From the NCBI GenBank assembly GCA_017303505.1, contig JAFLCP010000041.1, positions 1-53,180 of the forward strand: a stretch of 53,180 bases of DNA, written 5' to 3'. Positions 45,148 to 53,180 of the stretch are shown in pieces. A program made the position numbers and the translations under genes. The notes beneath the pieces are model-generated. The model had not been told where the DNA came from. It made no database searches and saw only the letters and a list, made by a program, of their open reading frames with translations. Source of the DNA: Planctomycetota bacterium. Lineage in GTDB: Bacteria > Planctomycetota > Planctomycetia > Pirellulales > Pirellulaceae. Each line of letters begins with the position of its first letter. The stretch's first letter is position 1.

Positions 45148-46215
45148 CTACGTGCGAATGCCTGCTACCAAGTGATACTTTTTGCTGGGCCAAATATCGA
45201 CATCGTCCCAGCGATCCGGCAGATACTCTTCGTACCATTGCGGTTGTTTGGTCACGAGCAACAGTTGCCCGCCTGGTTTCAACGCTTCTTTAGCTGTGTT
45301 GATGAAATGTTCAGCAATACGAAAGTCTGCGAAATAAGGAGGATTGGCGACCGCCAAATCAAAACTACCTTTGGTTGCTTTTGTACCGCGACTGTTGAGT
45401 TCCGTCACAATGTTCGTCAATTGGTTGCGAGCTGCGCCAAGTTCGGTGCACTGAACGGCGCGAGCGTTACCATCGACGGCATGCACGTAGGTAGTTGCAT
45501 CGCGTGTGGCCAACGCCAGTGCCACCGTTCCCGCTCCACAACCTATGTCGATCACACGCGTCTTGGGACCAATGTCGATCGCGTCAATCAATTGTCGAGC
45601 GCCTGGATCAATATGTCGATGCGAAAAAACTCCCGGTCGACTGATGGCGTAGATAAGTTGCTCTCGATCGCGAAAAGCAAATTCACATTGAAAGTTCCGT
45701 ACCTTCTTCAACTCACTTTGTTTTACGGCGCTGTATACGATGGCATCCGCGAATGTGTGAACGGTCACTTTGGGAAACAACTCCCTCATCTGATCGTGCA
45801 ACCACCGATCGCGAACATTATCAACCGAAGCGACCAGCCTTCCACCGATCGTTAAGCGTTGCACCATCAATTGCAGCATGTCGCGCGACAATTCCGCTTC
45901 GCCGTGAGTCAACAGCGGAAGTATGGCCAAATCAACCTTTTGCTCTTCCGGATCAGCGGAGCAATAAAGCTTCAAACGGGAACGAACTTTGGTAGTTGTG
46001 TGTTCGCTATGGAAATCAACCGCTTTGTGATACGGATATTGATCGATGAACCAGCAACCGATGTGAACCTCTAAGTTCGATTCAATGTACTGAGCTGCAT
46101 TCTGACCACGACCTTGTGTGGTGCAGAGGATATGCCGAGCTTCAAATGTGCTGGCCACCTCCCAAGCTCGTATTTCGGTATCGCGCGGCGCCAACTTGGT
46201 CGCAAGTGATTCCAC
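45148..46215 (-). CDS. RsmC/RlmG-type rRNA (guanine-N2) methyltransferase
   Basis: The GTG start at 46215 has AAGGA 8 nt upstream. The 355-residue product has two methyltransferase-like halves. The N-terminal half (~1-180) is degenerate (GRLVASVDNVRDRWL). The C-terminal half has SAM motif VIDIGCGAGTVALAL (~217-231), AVDGNARAVQCTELGA, and the catalytic NPPYFADF typical of N2-guanine methylases of the MTS family. RsmC (16S G1207) and RlmG (23S G1835) share this duplicated layout; I cannot tell which is closer. It is on the opposite strand to its downstream flavoprotein neighbour. Confidence 0.85.
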   Translation of the reverse strand: MESLATKLAPRDTEIRAWEVASTFEARHILCTTQGRGQNAAQYIESNLEVHIGCWFIDQYPYHKAVDFHSEHTTTKVRSRLKLYCSADPEEQKVDLAILPLLTHGEAELSRDMLQLMVQRLTIGGRLVASVDNVRDRWLHDQMRELFPKVTVHTFADAIVYSAVKQSELKKVRNFQCEFAFRDREQLIYAISRPGVFSHRHIDPGARQLIDAIDIGPKTRVIDIGCGAGTVALALATRDATTYVHAVDGNARAVQCTELGAARNQLTNIVTELNSRGTKATKGSFDLAVANPPYFADFRIAEHFINTAKEALKPGGQLLLVTKQPQWYEEYLPDRWDDVDIWPSKKYHLVAGIRT

Positions 46216-46501
46216 CTAACTATCCTTTGATAAATTCTGTTGTTCGTGTGGTCGCCCAGGAATGCAGTGCTGGAATGCCCCACAGGAATTCCGCCTTTAG
46301 CCCGATTTGTCTTGCCAGAAAATGGACGGCTAACGGAAAGGTTCATTATAGTCACAAAAAAACTAACGGCTAATGGTACGGAATTCACCATCTCTCGGTG
46401 ACAGATGGTAACTTTTTCCTGCAATAGAGGCCTATCACACGACTTTGTGATTAGACTATAGCCGGGGTCGAGATTGGAATTGTATAGAAAGATTGTGCTC
46501 G

Positions 46502-47764
46502 ATGAGTGGTTGGGATCTGATTGTCATAGGTGGAGGTGCTGCGGGACTTTGGGGCGCTGGGACGGCGGCCCAGAAAGGACTGAAAGTGCTTGTTCTGGAA
46601 AAGAACAACAAGGCAGGTCCCAAGATCTTGATGTCGGGTGGCACTCGATGCAACATCACGCATGACTGTGATTGGCGTCAAATTGTCGAGGCGTTCGGTC
46701 GCGAAGGTCGCTTTCTATCTTCGGCCCTGAATTATCTACCACCCGTCGAAGTCATTCGTACTATCGAAGCCGAAGGTGTCGCCACAAAACGTGAAGTCAC
46801 CGGCAAGATCTTTCCGGTCAGCGATCGAGCGATGGATGTTCGCGATGCATTGGTACGGCGCTTGACGAACGCAGGAGCCGAACTTCGAACGGGCGTTGCC
46901 GTGAAGGATATCGCTCGCGATGAGGCATCGGGTGAATTTCAAATCAAGACCGACTTTGAATCTTATACTTCCCACAAACTTCTCGTCTGCACGGGAGGCC
47001 TTTCCTATCCAGGCTGCGGGACCACTGGAGATGGTTATCCTTGGTTACAAAAGCTAGGTCACACTGTCACACCGCTGCGACCCGCCTTAACGCCACTGGT
47101 TTCATCTATTCCTTGGCTCACAGATCTGCAAGGTATCACGATACCTGATGCGTCCGTGACCGTGGAATTGCTAAATGGCTCAACGGATGGCAAAGATTCG
47201 AAGAAGAAAGATCCGCGTCTATCGTCGCGCGGCGGTTTGTTGTGGACTCATTTTGGTTTATCGGGTCCAGCTCCGATGAATGTGTCGCGAGCCGTCTCCG
47301 ATTTGCCAGCTGGTCATCATTCATCGCTACACATAGACTTGTTACCTGACAGCAAGCCCGATGATTTGCAACAATGGTTTCAAAAAGCAACTCAAACGGG
47401 AAGCCGCAACATTTCCAATGTGCTCAGCGAATTGGTCCCGAAACGAATTGCGCAGATCCTGTTGGAGATCTCTCAAGTCGTTCCCGAAAAACCGCTCGCC
47501 GAAGTCAGCAAAAAAAATCGAAACGACTTAGTGGAACGAATCAAGAACTTTGTCGTTCCCTTACATGGAACGCGTGGCTACATGAAGGCTGAAGTTACTG
47601 CGGGTGGAGTCGTATTGAGCGAAGTGAATCCGCATACGATGGAAAGCAAGTTGGTACCAGGGCTCTTTTTGGCGGGTGAAATTCTCAATCTCGATGGGCC
47701 CATCGGGGGCTTCAATTTTCAAGCGGCCTTTAGCACCGGTCACTTAGCAGGGATGAGTATGTAG
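46502..47764 (+). CDS. HI0933/YhiN-family FAD-dependent oxidoreductase
   Basis: The ATG at 46502 (MSGWDLIVIGGGAAGLWGAG) begins 420 residues. The N-terminal FAD-binding motif GGGAAG is followed by LVLEKNNKAGPKILMSGGTR and CNIT, the hallmark of the HI0933-like family. LLVCTGGLSYPGCGTTGDGY, GGLLWTHFGLSGPAPMNVSR and the closing GLFLAGEILNLDGPIGGFNF, then QAAFSTGHLAG, are also typical. Members are cytoplasmic flavoproteins, often annotated as aminoacetone oxidase-like, with no firmly known substrate. The 286-nt gap upstream (46216-46501) holds nothing else I can identify. Confidence 0.92.
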   Translation: MSGWDLIVIGGGAAGLWGAGTAAQKGLKVLVLEKNNKAGPKILMSGGTRCNITHDCDWRQIVEAFGREGRFLSSALNYLPPVEVIRTIEAEGVATKREVTGKIFPVSDRAMDVRDALVRRLTNAGAELRTGVAVKDIARDEASGEFQIKTDFESYTSHKLLVCTGGLSYPGCGTTGDGYPWLQKLGHTVTPLRPALTPLVSSIPWLTDLQGITIPDASVTVELLNGSTDGKDSKKKDPRLSSRGGLLWTHFGLSGPAPMNVSRAVSDLPAGHHSSLHIDLLPDSKPDDLQQWFQKATQTGSRNISNVLSELVPKRIAQILLEISQVVPEKPLAEVSKKNRNDLVERIKNFVVPLHGTRGYMKAEVTAGGVVLSEVNPHTMESKLVPGLFLAGEILNLDGPIGGFNFQAAFSTGHLAGMSM

Positions 47765-47772
47765 TGTGTGTG

Positions 47773-48063
47773 CAGCAAGCTCTTCATGCTTTCGCTCACA
47801 GCTCAAAATAATCTGACCATTTTTGATGCGGTACACCCGGCCAAACAACCAGCTTGCGAAACACACCGTGGAGTTGATGTGTCGTCTGTTGCGCGCGACG
47901 TACGGTGTCCGGCAAGCCCTTCATACTTTCGCTTACAGCTCAAAATAATCCGCACCTTTTTGACCCGGCCCACCCGGCCAAACAACTAACTTGCGCAACA
48001 CATCGTGGAGTTGATGCGTCGACTGTTGCGCGCCCCACCTGTACATCAACTCCACGGTGTGTT
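47773..48063. repeat. Tandem 137-bp repeat with inverted terminal copy
   Basis: Two imperfect direct copies (about 47773-47897 and 47910-48034, offset 137 bp) share CAGCTCAAAATAATC, CACCCGGCCAAACAAC and GTGGAGTTGATG. A 21-nt segment of copy one (47860-47880, AACACACCGTGG...TTGATGT) recurs exactly inverted at 48043-48063. The block does not carry the GTTTAACCCGTACG ends and so is a separate family. The gap 48064-48254 holds only the next gene's leader with GGAG. Confidence 0.8.
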
Positions 48064-48254
48064 CCGCTCGTCGATTATGGACGTGTGAAATCACGCAAGA
48101 ATAGACGAATAACGCGCTGGTATACCGTTTTATGAAAATCGCTTCACACACCCTACATCACCCTACAATGAGGGTAGGCTAGTGACAAACGGGATAGGAA
48201 GCATTACTCTAATAGTGAACATTCCTTCCTCGCATTTTTGGAGCCCACACCTCT

Positions 48255-49097
48255 ATGAGCCGCATCCTCTGGGTATTCACTCTTCTTTGTTTTGGTTTTG
48301 CGATCCCTTCTATGGCACAAGAACTTGATCCGGCCATTGCGTCTGATCCTGTTAAGATGTTTGAACCGAGACAGTTTGCGGACGAGCAAGGAAATGTTCT
48401 CAAATACCGTCTACTCAAGCCAGCCAACTACAATGTGAATCGCAAATATCCGTTGGTCATTTTTCTGCATGGGGCCGGCGAGCGAGGTGATGACAACAAA
48501 GTGCAACTCGTTCACGGTATGAAAGATTTCTTGGATCCAGAGCGACGAAAGAATATGGCTTGTTATGTAGTCGCTCCACAATGTCCTACAGGGAAGAAGT
48601 GGGTCGAAGTCGATTGGTCGGCCCCTTCGAGCAAGATGCCAGAGCAAGCCAGCGACTCGTTAGGTCTAACGATCAAGCTCGTTCAATCGATGATTGAGAC
48701 TGCAGCCGTTGATCCGAGTCGAATTTATATCACGGGACTTTCGATGGGTGGTTATGGAACATGGGATGCCGTCGCGCGATATCCCGACATGTTCGCGGCT
48801 GCCGCACCGATCTGCGGCGGTGGTGATCCTGCAACGGCACCTCGATTCACTCATGTCGCTCTATGGGCTTTTCATGGTGACCAAGATCAAGCGGTGAAAG
48901 TAGAACGATCCCGTCAAATGATCGAAGCTCTCAAAGAAGCCGGCGGCGAACCCAAATACACCGAATATCCTGGAGTGGGCCATGATAGTTGGACGGCAAC
49001 CTATAAGAATCCTGAATTCCATGATTGGCTTTTCGCACAACGCCGCGTAAAACCAAAAGGAAAGGAAGAAGCTGAAGAATCGGGTAGCGATCAATAA
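48255..49097 (+). CDS. Secreted alpha/beta-hydrolase (esterase/peptidase type)
   Basis: The 280-residue product has a signal peptide (ILWVFTLLCFGFAIPSMAQ). The alpha/beta-hydrolase fold shows the oxyanion LVIFLHGAGERGDD, the nucleophile elbow GLSMGGYG with Ser163, an acid residue in FHGDQDQAV (Asp209 or Asp211) and His243 in GVGHDSW. The pattern is that of secreted carboxylesterases related to prolyl oligopeptidases and feruloyl/acetyl-xylan esterases, common in planctomycetes. The charged tail (KPKGKEEAEESGSD) is not part of the fold. The substrate is unknown. Confidence 0.9.
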   Translation: MSRILWVFTLLCFGFAIPSMAQELDPAIASDPVKMFEPRQFADEQGNVLKYRLLKPANYNVNRKYPLVIFLHGAGERGDDNKVQLVHGMKDFLDPERRKNMACYVVAPQCPTGKKWVEVDWSAPSSKMPEQASDSLGLTIKLVQSMIETAAVDPSRIYITGLSMGGYGTWDAVARYPDMFAAAAPICGGGDPATAPRFTHVALWAFHGDQDQAVKVERSRQMIEALKEAGGEPKYTEYPGVGHDSWTATYKNPEFHDWLFAQRRVKPKGKEEAEESGSDQ

Positions 49098-49147
49098 ATT
49101 CAGCTTGAGCGTCTCGACTAAGTTCACACCTTTAATGTTCTATTTGT

Positions 49148-50218
49148 ATGGCGATTGCGGCGAGCCCCTATTCCGACCTAGATCCAACACATCGGGCAAC
49201 TTTGTACCCGATGTTAGGCTATGTTCATCGAGATGGTGATCATTGGCGTGTGTTGGCGCAGGGTCGTTTCTATCGCCATACTCCGTTAACCTTATCGAAA
49301 CGGTTGTTGATTCGCGGTCTGCGCCGAGTCATGAACGTACCCCATGAGCAGTTTCACGAAGAACTCTTTCATCGCAGATTGGAAGGTTTCTTAGCTGCAG
49401 CAGAACCAGGACGTCGAGTGGTTTTGAAGGTGGGTGACGAGCTCATTCCGCTGAAGAAAAAAACGCGAGGAAGCGGTTTATTTCAGAGCACCATTGAACT
49501 CTCCCATCGTTCGATTCAATCGCTAGCACCTGCGGCGATGGAGCGAGATACTCGCATCGATATCGGATTATCGCTCGATCCGAGCCACAAACATCAAGCG
49601 GCCATCTCTTCGCCTCTGTATTTGGTGGCCCCGAGAGGCATCAGCGTGATCAGCGACATTGATGACACGATCAAGAACACGAACGTGACTCAAAAGAGAG
49701 CGATGTTGGCGAATACTTTCGTTTATCCTTTTCAAGCGATTGAGGGAATGGCGGAAGTCTATCGGCAATGGGGAGCGGACGGAGCGTTCTTTCATTATGT
49801 ATCGAGTAGTCCGTGGCAGATCTTTGATTCGCTGGACCATTTCTTTGAGCAGCATGAGTTTCCGGAAGGCAGTATGCACTTGCGTTGGTTCCGGCTGCGT
49901 GATGAGATACTGCGGAAGTGGCAACTGCTAAGACGACGCGGGAAGTATGCCATCATCGCGAACTTGATGAAGCGTTATCCGCAGCGGCAGTTTGTGTTGA
50001 TCGGTGATAGCGGCGAGCGCGATCCAGAAATTTATGCCAAGATTGCGAAGCGGTTTACCAACCAAATACCGTTGGTGGCAATAAGACAAGTTGCTGACAA
50101 GCCGTTGGACGGTAAACGTTGGAGAAAGGTTCTTCAAACGAGCCGTCATACGCCTTACATCACGTTCGAACACGCCCACCAACTACCGAATCTCACCGCA
50201 CTTCGTTCCATGACTTAG
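49148..50218 (+). CDS. App1-type phosphatase (DUF2183, HAD-like)
   Basis: The 356-residue product has no signal peptide. A beta-rich N-terminal half leads to the HAD-like motif SDIDDTIKNTNV with Asp170, Asp172 and Thr174 (DxDxT). YVSSSPWQIFDSL and FVLIGDSGERDPEIY follow, the second and third catalytic regions of the App1 family. Yeast App1 is a Mg2+-dependent phosphatidate phosphatase; bacterial relatives are little studied. It starts 50 nt after the esterase gene and is followed by a repeat array. Confidence 0.9.
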   Translation: MAIAASPYSDLDPTHRATLYPMLGYVHRDGDHWRVLAQGRFYRHTPLTLSKRLLIRGLRRVMNVPHEQFHEELFHRRLEGFLAAAEPGRRVVLKVGDELIPLKKKTRGSGLFQSTIELSHRSIQSLAPAAMERDTRIDIGLSLDPSHKHQAAISSPLYLVAPRGISVISDIDDTIKNTNVTQKRAMLANTFVYPFQAIEGMAEVYRQWGADGAFFHYVSSSPWQIFDSLDHFFEQHEFPEGSMHLRWFRLRDEILRKWQLLRRRGKYAIIANLMKRYPQRQFVLIGDSGERDPEIYAKIAKRFTNQIPLVAIRQVADKPLDGKRWRKVLQTSRHTPYITFEHAHQLPNLTALRSMT

Positions 50219-50250
50219 TATCGGGCTCAACTCTATTCTATCCCTCGCGG

Positions 50251-50954
50251 ATCGTTTAACCCGTACGCCGTAGGCTAGGCCGGACAGGATTTTCCCTCTT
50301 GCGAGACCTCGTCCTAGTACCTGGTGTCACATCAAACGTCACGACTGAGTCGCGCAGGATAGTCAGTCCAACGCACCTAGCCTCGCGATTGTTTAACCCG
50401 TACGCCGAAGGCTAGGCCGGACAGGACTCTCTGTCTTACAACATCTCCTCGCGACCACGGATGTCACATCAAACGTCACGACTGAGTCGCGCAAGATGGC
50501 AAGTCCAATGCACCTAGCCTTCGGCATACGGGTTAAACGAGCGCCGAAGGCTAGGCCGTGCAAGACTCCATCTCTTGCGAGACCTCGTCGCGACCACGGA
50601 TGTCACATCAAACGTCACGACTGAGTCGCGCAGGATAGTCAGTCCAATGCACCTAGCCTGCGGCATACGGGTTAAACGATCCGCGAGGCTAGGCCGGGCA
50701 AGACTCCATCTCTTGCGGGACCTCCTCGCGACCACGGATGTCACATCAAACGTCACGACTGAGTCGCGCAAGATTGCAAGTCCAACGCACCTAGCCTGCG
50801 GCATACGGGTTAAACGATCCGCGAGGCTAGGCCGGGCAAGACTCTCCCTTTGCGAGACCTCGTCGCGACCACGGATGTCACATCAAACGTCACGACTGAG
50901 TCGCGCAAGATGGCAAGTCCAATGCACCTAGCCTACGGCGTACGGGTTAAACGA
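50251..50954. repeat. Five tandem ~138-bp repeat units with shared terminal inverted repeats
   Basis: The core motif GTCACATCAAACGTCACGAC begins at 50326, 50463, 50602, 50740 and 50877 (spacings 137, 139, 138, 137). Units one and two start with GTTTAACCCGTACGCCG. Four inverted ends (CCTAGCC...CATACGGGTTAAAC) close at about 50538, 50677, 50815 and 50954. Units three to five begin with shortened left ends such as CGCGAGGCTAGGCC. Because the period is divisible by three, open frames run through the array on both strands, but these are not genes. A sixth copy is at 53039-53180. Confidence 0.92.
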
Positions 50955-50976
50955 GCGCACAGACTTCGGCTCAACT

Positions 50977-51921
50977 CTATTCGCTCTTTTGGCCCGCATA
51001 TCGGATCAGGTTATAGAACGCATCACGGGCTGCTTCGATATCGAGAGAAACGGCTACTTCCACATTCTTGCGCCATTTGCGTTGCAAGCGTTGATCCACC
51101 ACGGTCATACCGCGCGTTAAATCACCCGACTCTTCGACCCGCATCGCCATCTCGACGGTCTCGAACAACGATCTATCGGTAACCATCATCACTCCCATCA
51201 GAGCTTGGAAGGCGATCGTCTCACTCCCCAGAAGTTGTCGATGCGTGCGAAAATAATGAGGAATCAGCGAATGGAGTACCTTACCGGCTCGAGTGTACTT
51301 CGCCGGCAACGAATCGATTAACTCAAGCCCAAAAGAGAGTTTGGTCGAGACTTCGAGAGGAATGAGTGTTTTGGTTGTCAGCGACTGAAGAGCGATTTCA
51401 GCCGCCGTAGGATCAAAGTGCATATTGAATTCGGCACAAGGGGTACAATCTCCCATCGCCGTTGTGGTGCCACCGACCATGATCAAACGATGAACCAAAG
51501 TGAGCAGACCTGGATCACGTTGGAACGCACGAGCAATACCCGTCAGCGGTCCCATGGCAATTAGAGTCAATTCACCTGGATTAGCGCGAATCTGATCCGA
51601 TATCAGTTTCTCGCTATTCATGATGTGTTGCCGACCCATCGCTTCCCAGCGAGTATTGGCCAAACCATCGTCACCATGAATTTCCCGACCATCGAGCACC
51701 GGGGCTCCATCGGGATCCATAGCAGCACCAATTCGTGGATGACGCGGTGGATCAAGCTGCTCGATCAAGGCTTGCACATTGCGTGTACTTCGCTCAGCAT
51801 CGACCGTACCCGCAGAAGCGGTGACCGCCACGACTTCGAGTCTTGGATCGAATAATGCTAGGGTTAGTGCGACGGCATCATCAATTCCTGGATCGCAATC
51901 AATCAGCACTTTCTGTGGCAT
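50977..51921 (-). CDS. Inosine-uridine-type nucleoside hydrolase
   Basis: From the ATG at 51921 (MPQKVLIDCDPGIDDAVALT) the product has 314 residues. The Ca2+-binding DCDPGIDDA motif is at 8-16. TLIAMGPLTGIARAF and LIMVGGTTTAMGDCTPCAEF, then NMHFDPTAAEIAL, complete the IUNH signature. The enzyme hydrolyses ribonucleosides to base and ribose for purine or pyrimidine salvage. A possible start four codons upstream (51933) directly abuts AGAGG. It is divergent from trpD (90 nt between starts). Its stop codon lies in a 15-bp sequence repeated on the far side of the repeat array. Confidence 0.92.
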   Translation of the reverse strand: MPQKVLIDCDPGIDDAVALTLALFDPRLEVVAVTASAGTVDAERSTRNVQALIEQLDPPRHPRIGAAMDPDGAPVLDGREIHGDDGLANTRWEAMGRQHIMNSEKLISDQIRANPGELTLIAMGPLTGIARAFQRDPGLLTLVHRLIMVGGTTTAMGDCTPCAEFNMHFDPTAAEIALQSLTTKTLIPLEVSTKLSFGLELIDSLPAKYTRAGKVLHSLIPHYFRTHRQLLGSETIAFQALMGVMMVTDRSLFETVEMAMRVEESGDLTRGMTVVDQRLQRKWRKNVEVAVSLDIEAARDAFYNLIRYAGQKSE

Positions 51922-52011
51922 AAGCCCACGCATCCTCTGGACAATCGCTGGTAGAGACTGGAAAACACCACTACTGTAAGTTAGTTTCCTCTCAGCCACT
52001 ACCCCGGATAC

Positions 52012-53031
52012 ATGCTGATGATCGACGTAGCGATGGACATAGTCCGCAGCGGTCGCGACTTAGAACCGCAACAAATGCGGGAATTAATTGAACAAGTGCT
52101 AACAGGTTCAGTCCCTGCAGCTCAGATGGGAGAATTTCTGCTCGAGCTGAAAAAGAAGGGGGAATCTGTCGGAGAAATCGCGGGGGCAGCGTTGGCAATG
52201 CGCGAAAAAATGCTCCCTATTCGCTCGTGCGGAAGTGGAATTTTGGATACCTGCGGCACAGGGGGTGACGGGAGCAAAACGTTCAATATCTCGACCGCAG
52301 CCGCCATTGCTGCTGCGGCCGCCGGTGCTACCGTTGCCAAACATGGCAATCGCAAAGTGACCAGTGCCACGGGTTCGGCGGATGTTCTTCAGGCTCTTGG
52401 AATTCAAGTAGACGCAGATCGCGATGTGGTCGAGCGTTGTCTCGACGATCTTGGACTTTGTTTTTGTTACGCACCCAAGCTACATCCAGCGATGCGACAT
52501 GTGGCCGAAGTCCGCAAGCAACTCAAAGTCCCCACGCTCTTCAATTTGCTGGGCCCACTCTGCAATCCAGCTGGGGCCGTGTATCAAGTTCTTGGAACGG
52601 GTCGTGTTGATCTGCAAGATAAACTGGCAGCCGCTTTACAGTTTCTTCCCATTCGTCGCGCCTGGGTGGTACGCGGCTTGGACGGGGTCGATGAAATATC
52701 GATTAGCGGGCCGACCGATGTTATCGATGTGACCCCGAATTCATGGAAGCGATTACAAGTTCAACCGTCGGACTTCGGATGTCCCGTTGCGTCGCGGGAT
52801 GATTTGTTTGCCGACGATCCCGAACAGAGTGCGGCCGTTATTCGACGTGTCTTCGCAGGCGAACGTGGCGCATGTCGCGACGTGGTGGTTATCAACGCCG
52901 CCGCAGCTTTATTCGTAGCCGGCTTGGAACAGGATCTATCGGCAGCCGCACGTCGCGTTGAACAGGCGATTGATTCAGGTCGAGCCGCCGAAATTCTCCG
53001 CGAACTCGCGCGCATAAGCCAACGCGCCTAG
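52012..53031 (+). CDS. trpD: Anthranilate phosphoribosyltransferase
   Basis: At 339 residues it is the normal length. It has LDTCGTGGDGSKTFNIST (GTGGDG at 82-87), VAKHGNRKVTSATGSADVLQ (KHGNR at 110-114), FLFAPKLHP-like CYAPKLHPAMRHVAEVR, and TLFNLLGPLCNPAGA. It transfers phosphoribosyl from PRPP to anthranilate, the second step of tryptophan synthesis. No other trp gene is in the window. Its last codons and stop (CAACGCGCCTAG) match the edge of the adjacent repeat element, so the repeat probably supplies the stop. Confidence 0.96.
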   Translation: MLMIDVAMDIVRSGRDLEPQQMRELIEQVLTGSVPAAQMGEFLLELKKKGESVGEIAGAALAMREKMLPIRSCGSGILDTCGTGGDGSKTFNISTAAAIAAAAAGATVAKHGNRKVTSATGSADVLQALGIQVDADRDVVERCLDDLGLCFCYAPKLHPAMRHVAEVRKQLKVPTLFNLLGPLCNPAGAVYQVLGTGRVDLQDKLAAALQFLPIRRAWVVRGLDGVDEISISGPTDVIDVTPNSWKRLQVQPSDFGCPVASRDDLFADDPEQSAAVIRRVFAGERGACRDVVVINAAAALFVAGLEQDLSAAARRVEQAIDSGRAAEILRELARISQRA

Positions 53032-53038
53032 CCTCGCG

Positions 53039-53180
53039 GATCGTTTAACCCGTACGCCGTAGGCTAGGCCGTGCAGGATTCTCTGTCTTGCTACATCCCG
53101 TCGCTGCGCCTGATGTCACATCAAACGTCATGACTAAGTCGTGCAGGATGGTATGTCCAATGCGCCTAGCCTTCGGCATA
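53039..53180. repeat. Copy of the 138-bp repeat, cut by the window end
   Basis: It starts GATCGTTTAACCCGTACGCC, contains the core GTCACATCAAACGTCATGAC at 53115, and ends at the window edge inside the inverted end (GCCTAGCCTTCGGCATA). It is about 2.2 kb from the five-unit array, on the other side of the nucleoside hydrolase and trpD genes. Confidence 0.9.

Noticed and set aside
47765..48151. Short open frames on both strands after the flavoprotein gene
   Set aside because: They lie within the tandem repeat block, have no ribosome sites and encode low-similarity repetitive peptides.
50514..50931. Open frames of about 96 and 118 codons on opposite strands inside the 138-bp array
   Set aside because: The repeat period is divisible by three, so any stop-free frame repeats itself. 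The peptides are copies of one 46-residue motif, with no ribosome site, and both strands are open over the same DNA.
50251..50954. CRISPR-like array
   Set aside because: Units are about 138 bp and repeated along their whole length, with no short repeat plus unique spacer pattern and no cas genes nearby.

Overview
The window looks like the chromosome of a planctomycete, most likely of the order Pirellulales. The evidence is family content read by eye: a DUF1559 pilin-like protein with a GFTLVE cleavage site and an H-x9-DG C-terminus, a second DUF1559 domain in an ordinary secreted protein, an SHD1 domain on a secreted trypsin-like protease, a long Ser/Thr kinase with the planctomycete-style N-terminal region, an ECF sigma factor with a short membrane anti-sigma partner, and many secreted or lipoprotein hypotheticals. 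No rRNA, tRNA, CRISPR array, prophage or transposase gene was seen.

Layout. 1-6011: the end of a TPR-containing secreted protein converges on a leftward four-gene operon (ECF sigma, anti-sigma-like protein, secreted unknown, secreted DUF1559 protein). 6446-11384: a trypsin/SHD1 protease, then a three-gene set of a secreted CxxC protein and two DUF3299-like proteins. 11419-14580: leftward rfbB-nadE. 14688-18181: an unknown protein and a kinase-ATPase with altered motifs. 18214-19951: a GntR/FCD regulator with a tandem palindromic operator and a PhyH-type dioxygenase. 19986-23279: leftward methyltransferase and copper-type P-ATPase. 23457-24485: gap. 24521-26677: repeats surrounding a small two-gene nucleotidyltransferase module whose main gene is frameshifted.

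26728-32365: a small membrane protein, then a large secretin and its lipoprotein partner. 32388-37908: leftward genes for an exported double AhpD-like protein, a lipoprotein, the DUF1559 pilin-like protein, a small secreted protein and, behind a strong terminator, an M28 peptidase. 38006-39521: a cruciform repeat and a secreted metallopeptidase. 39710-43628: a fused hemD-hemE gene, a small membrane protein and a GT1 glycosyltransferase. 43665-50218: an unknown protein, an RsmC/RlmG-type methyltransferase, a HI0933-family flavoprotein, a secreted esterase and an App1-type phosphatase. 50251-53180: a 138-bp repeat array, a nucleoside hydrolase, trpD, and another repeat copy cut by the window edge.

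The most unusual features are: (1) a repeat superfamily with common ends (GTTTAACCCGTACGCCG...GGCTAGGC and its inverse) but at least three unrelated cores, sometimes tandem, once supplying the trpD stop codon; (2) an in-frame HemD-HemE fusion; (3) a kinase-ATPase whose DFG and Walker A lysine are both replaced; (4) two identical-phase palindromes 21 bp apart upstream of the GntR gene; (5) an uncharacterised DUF3299-like cluster. All calls come from reading the sequence; no database search was run.
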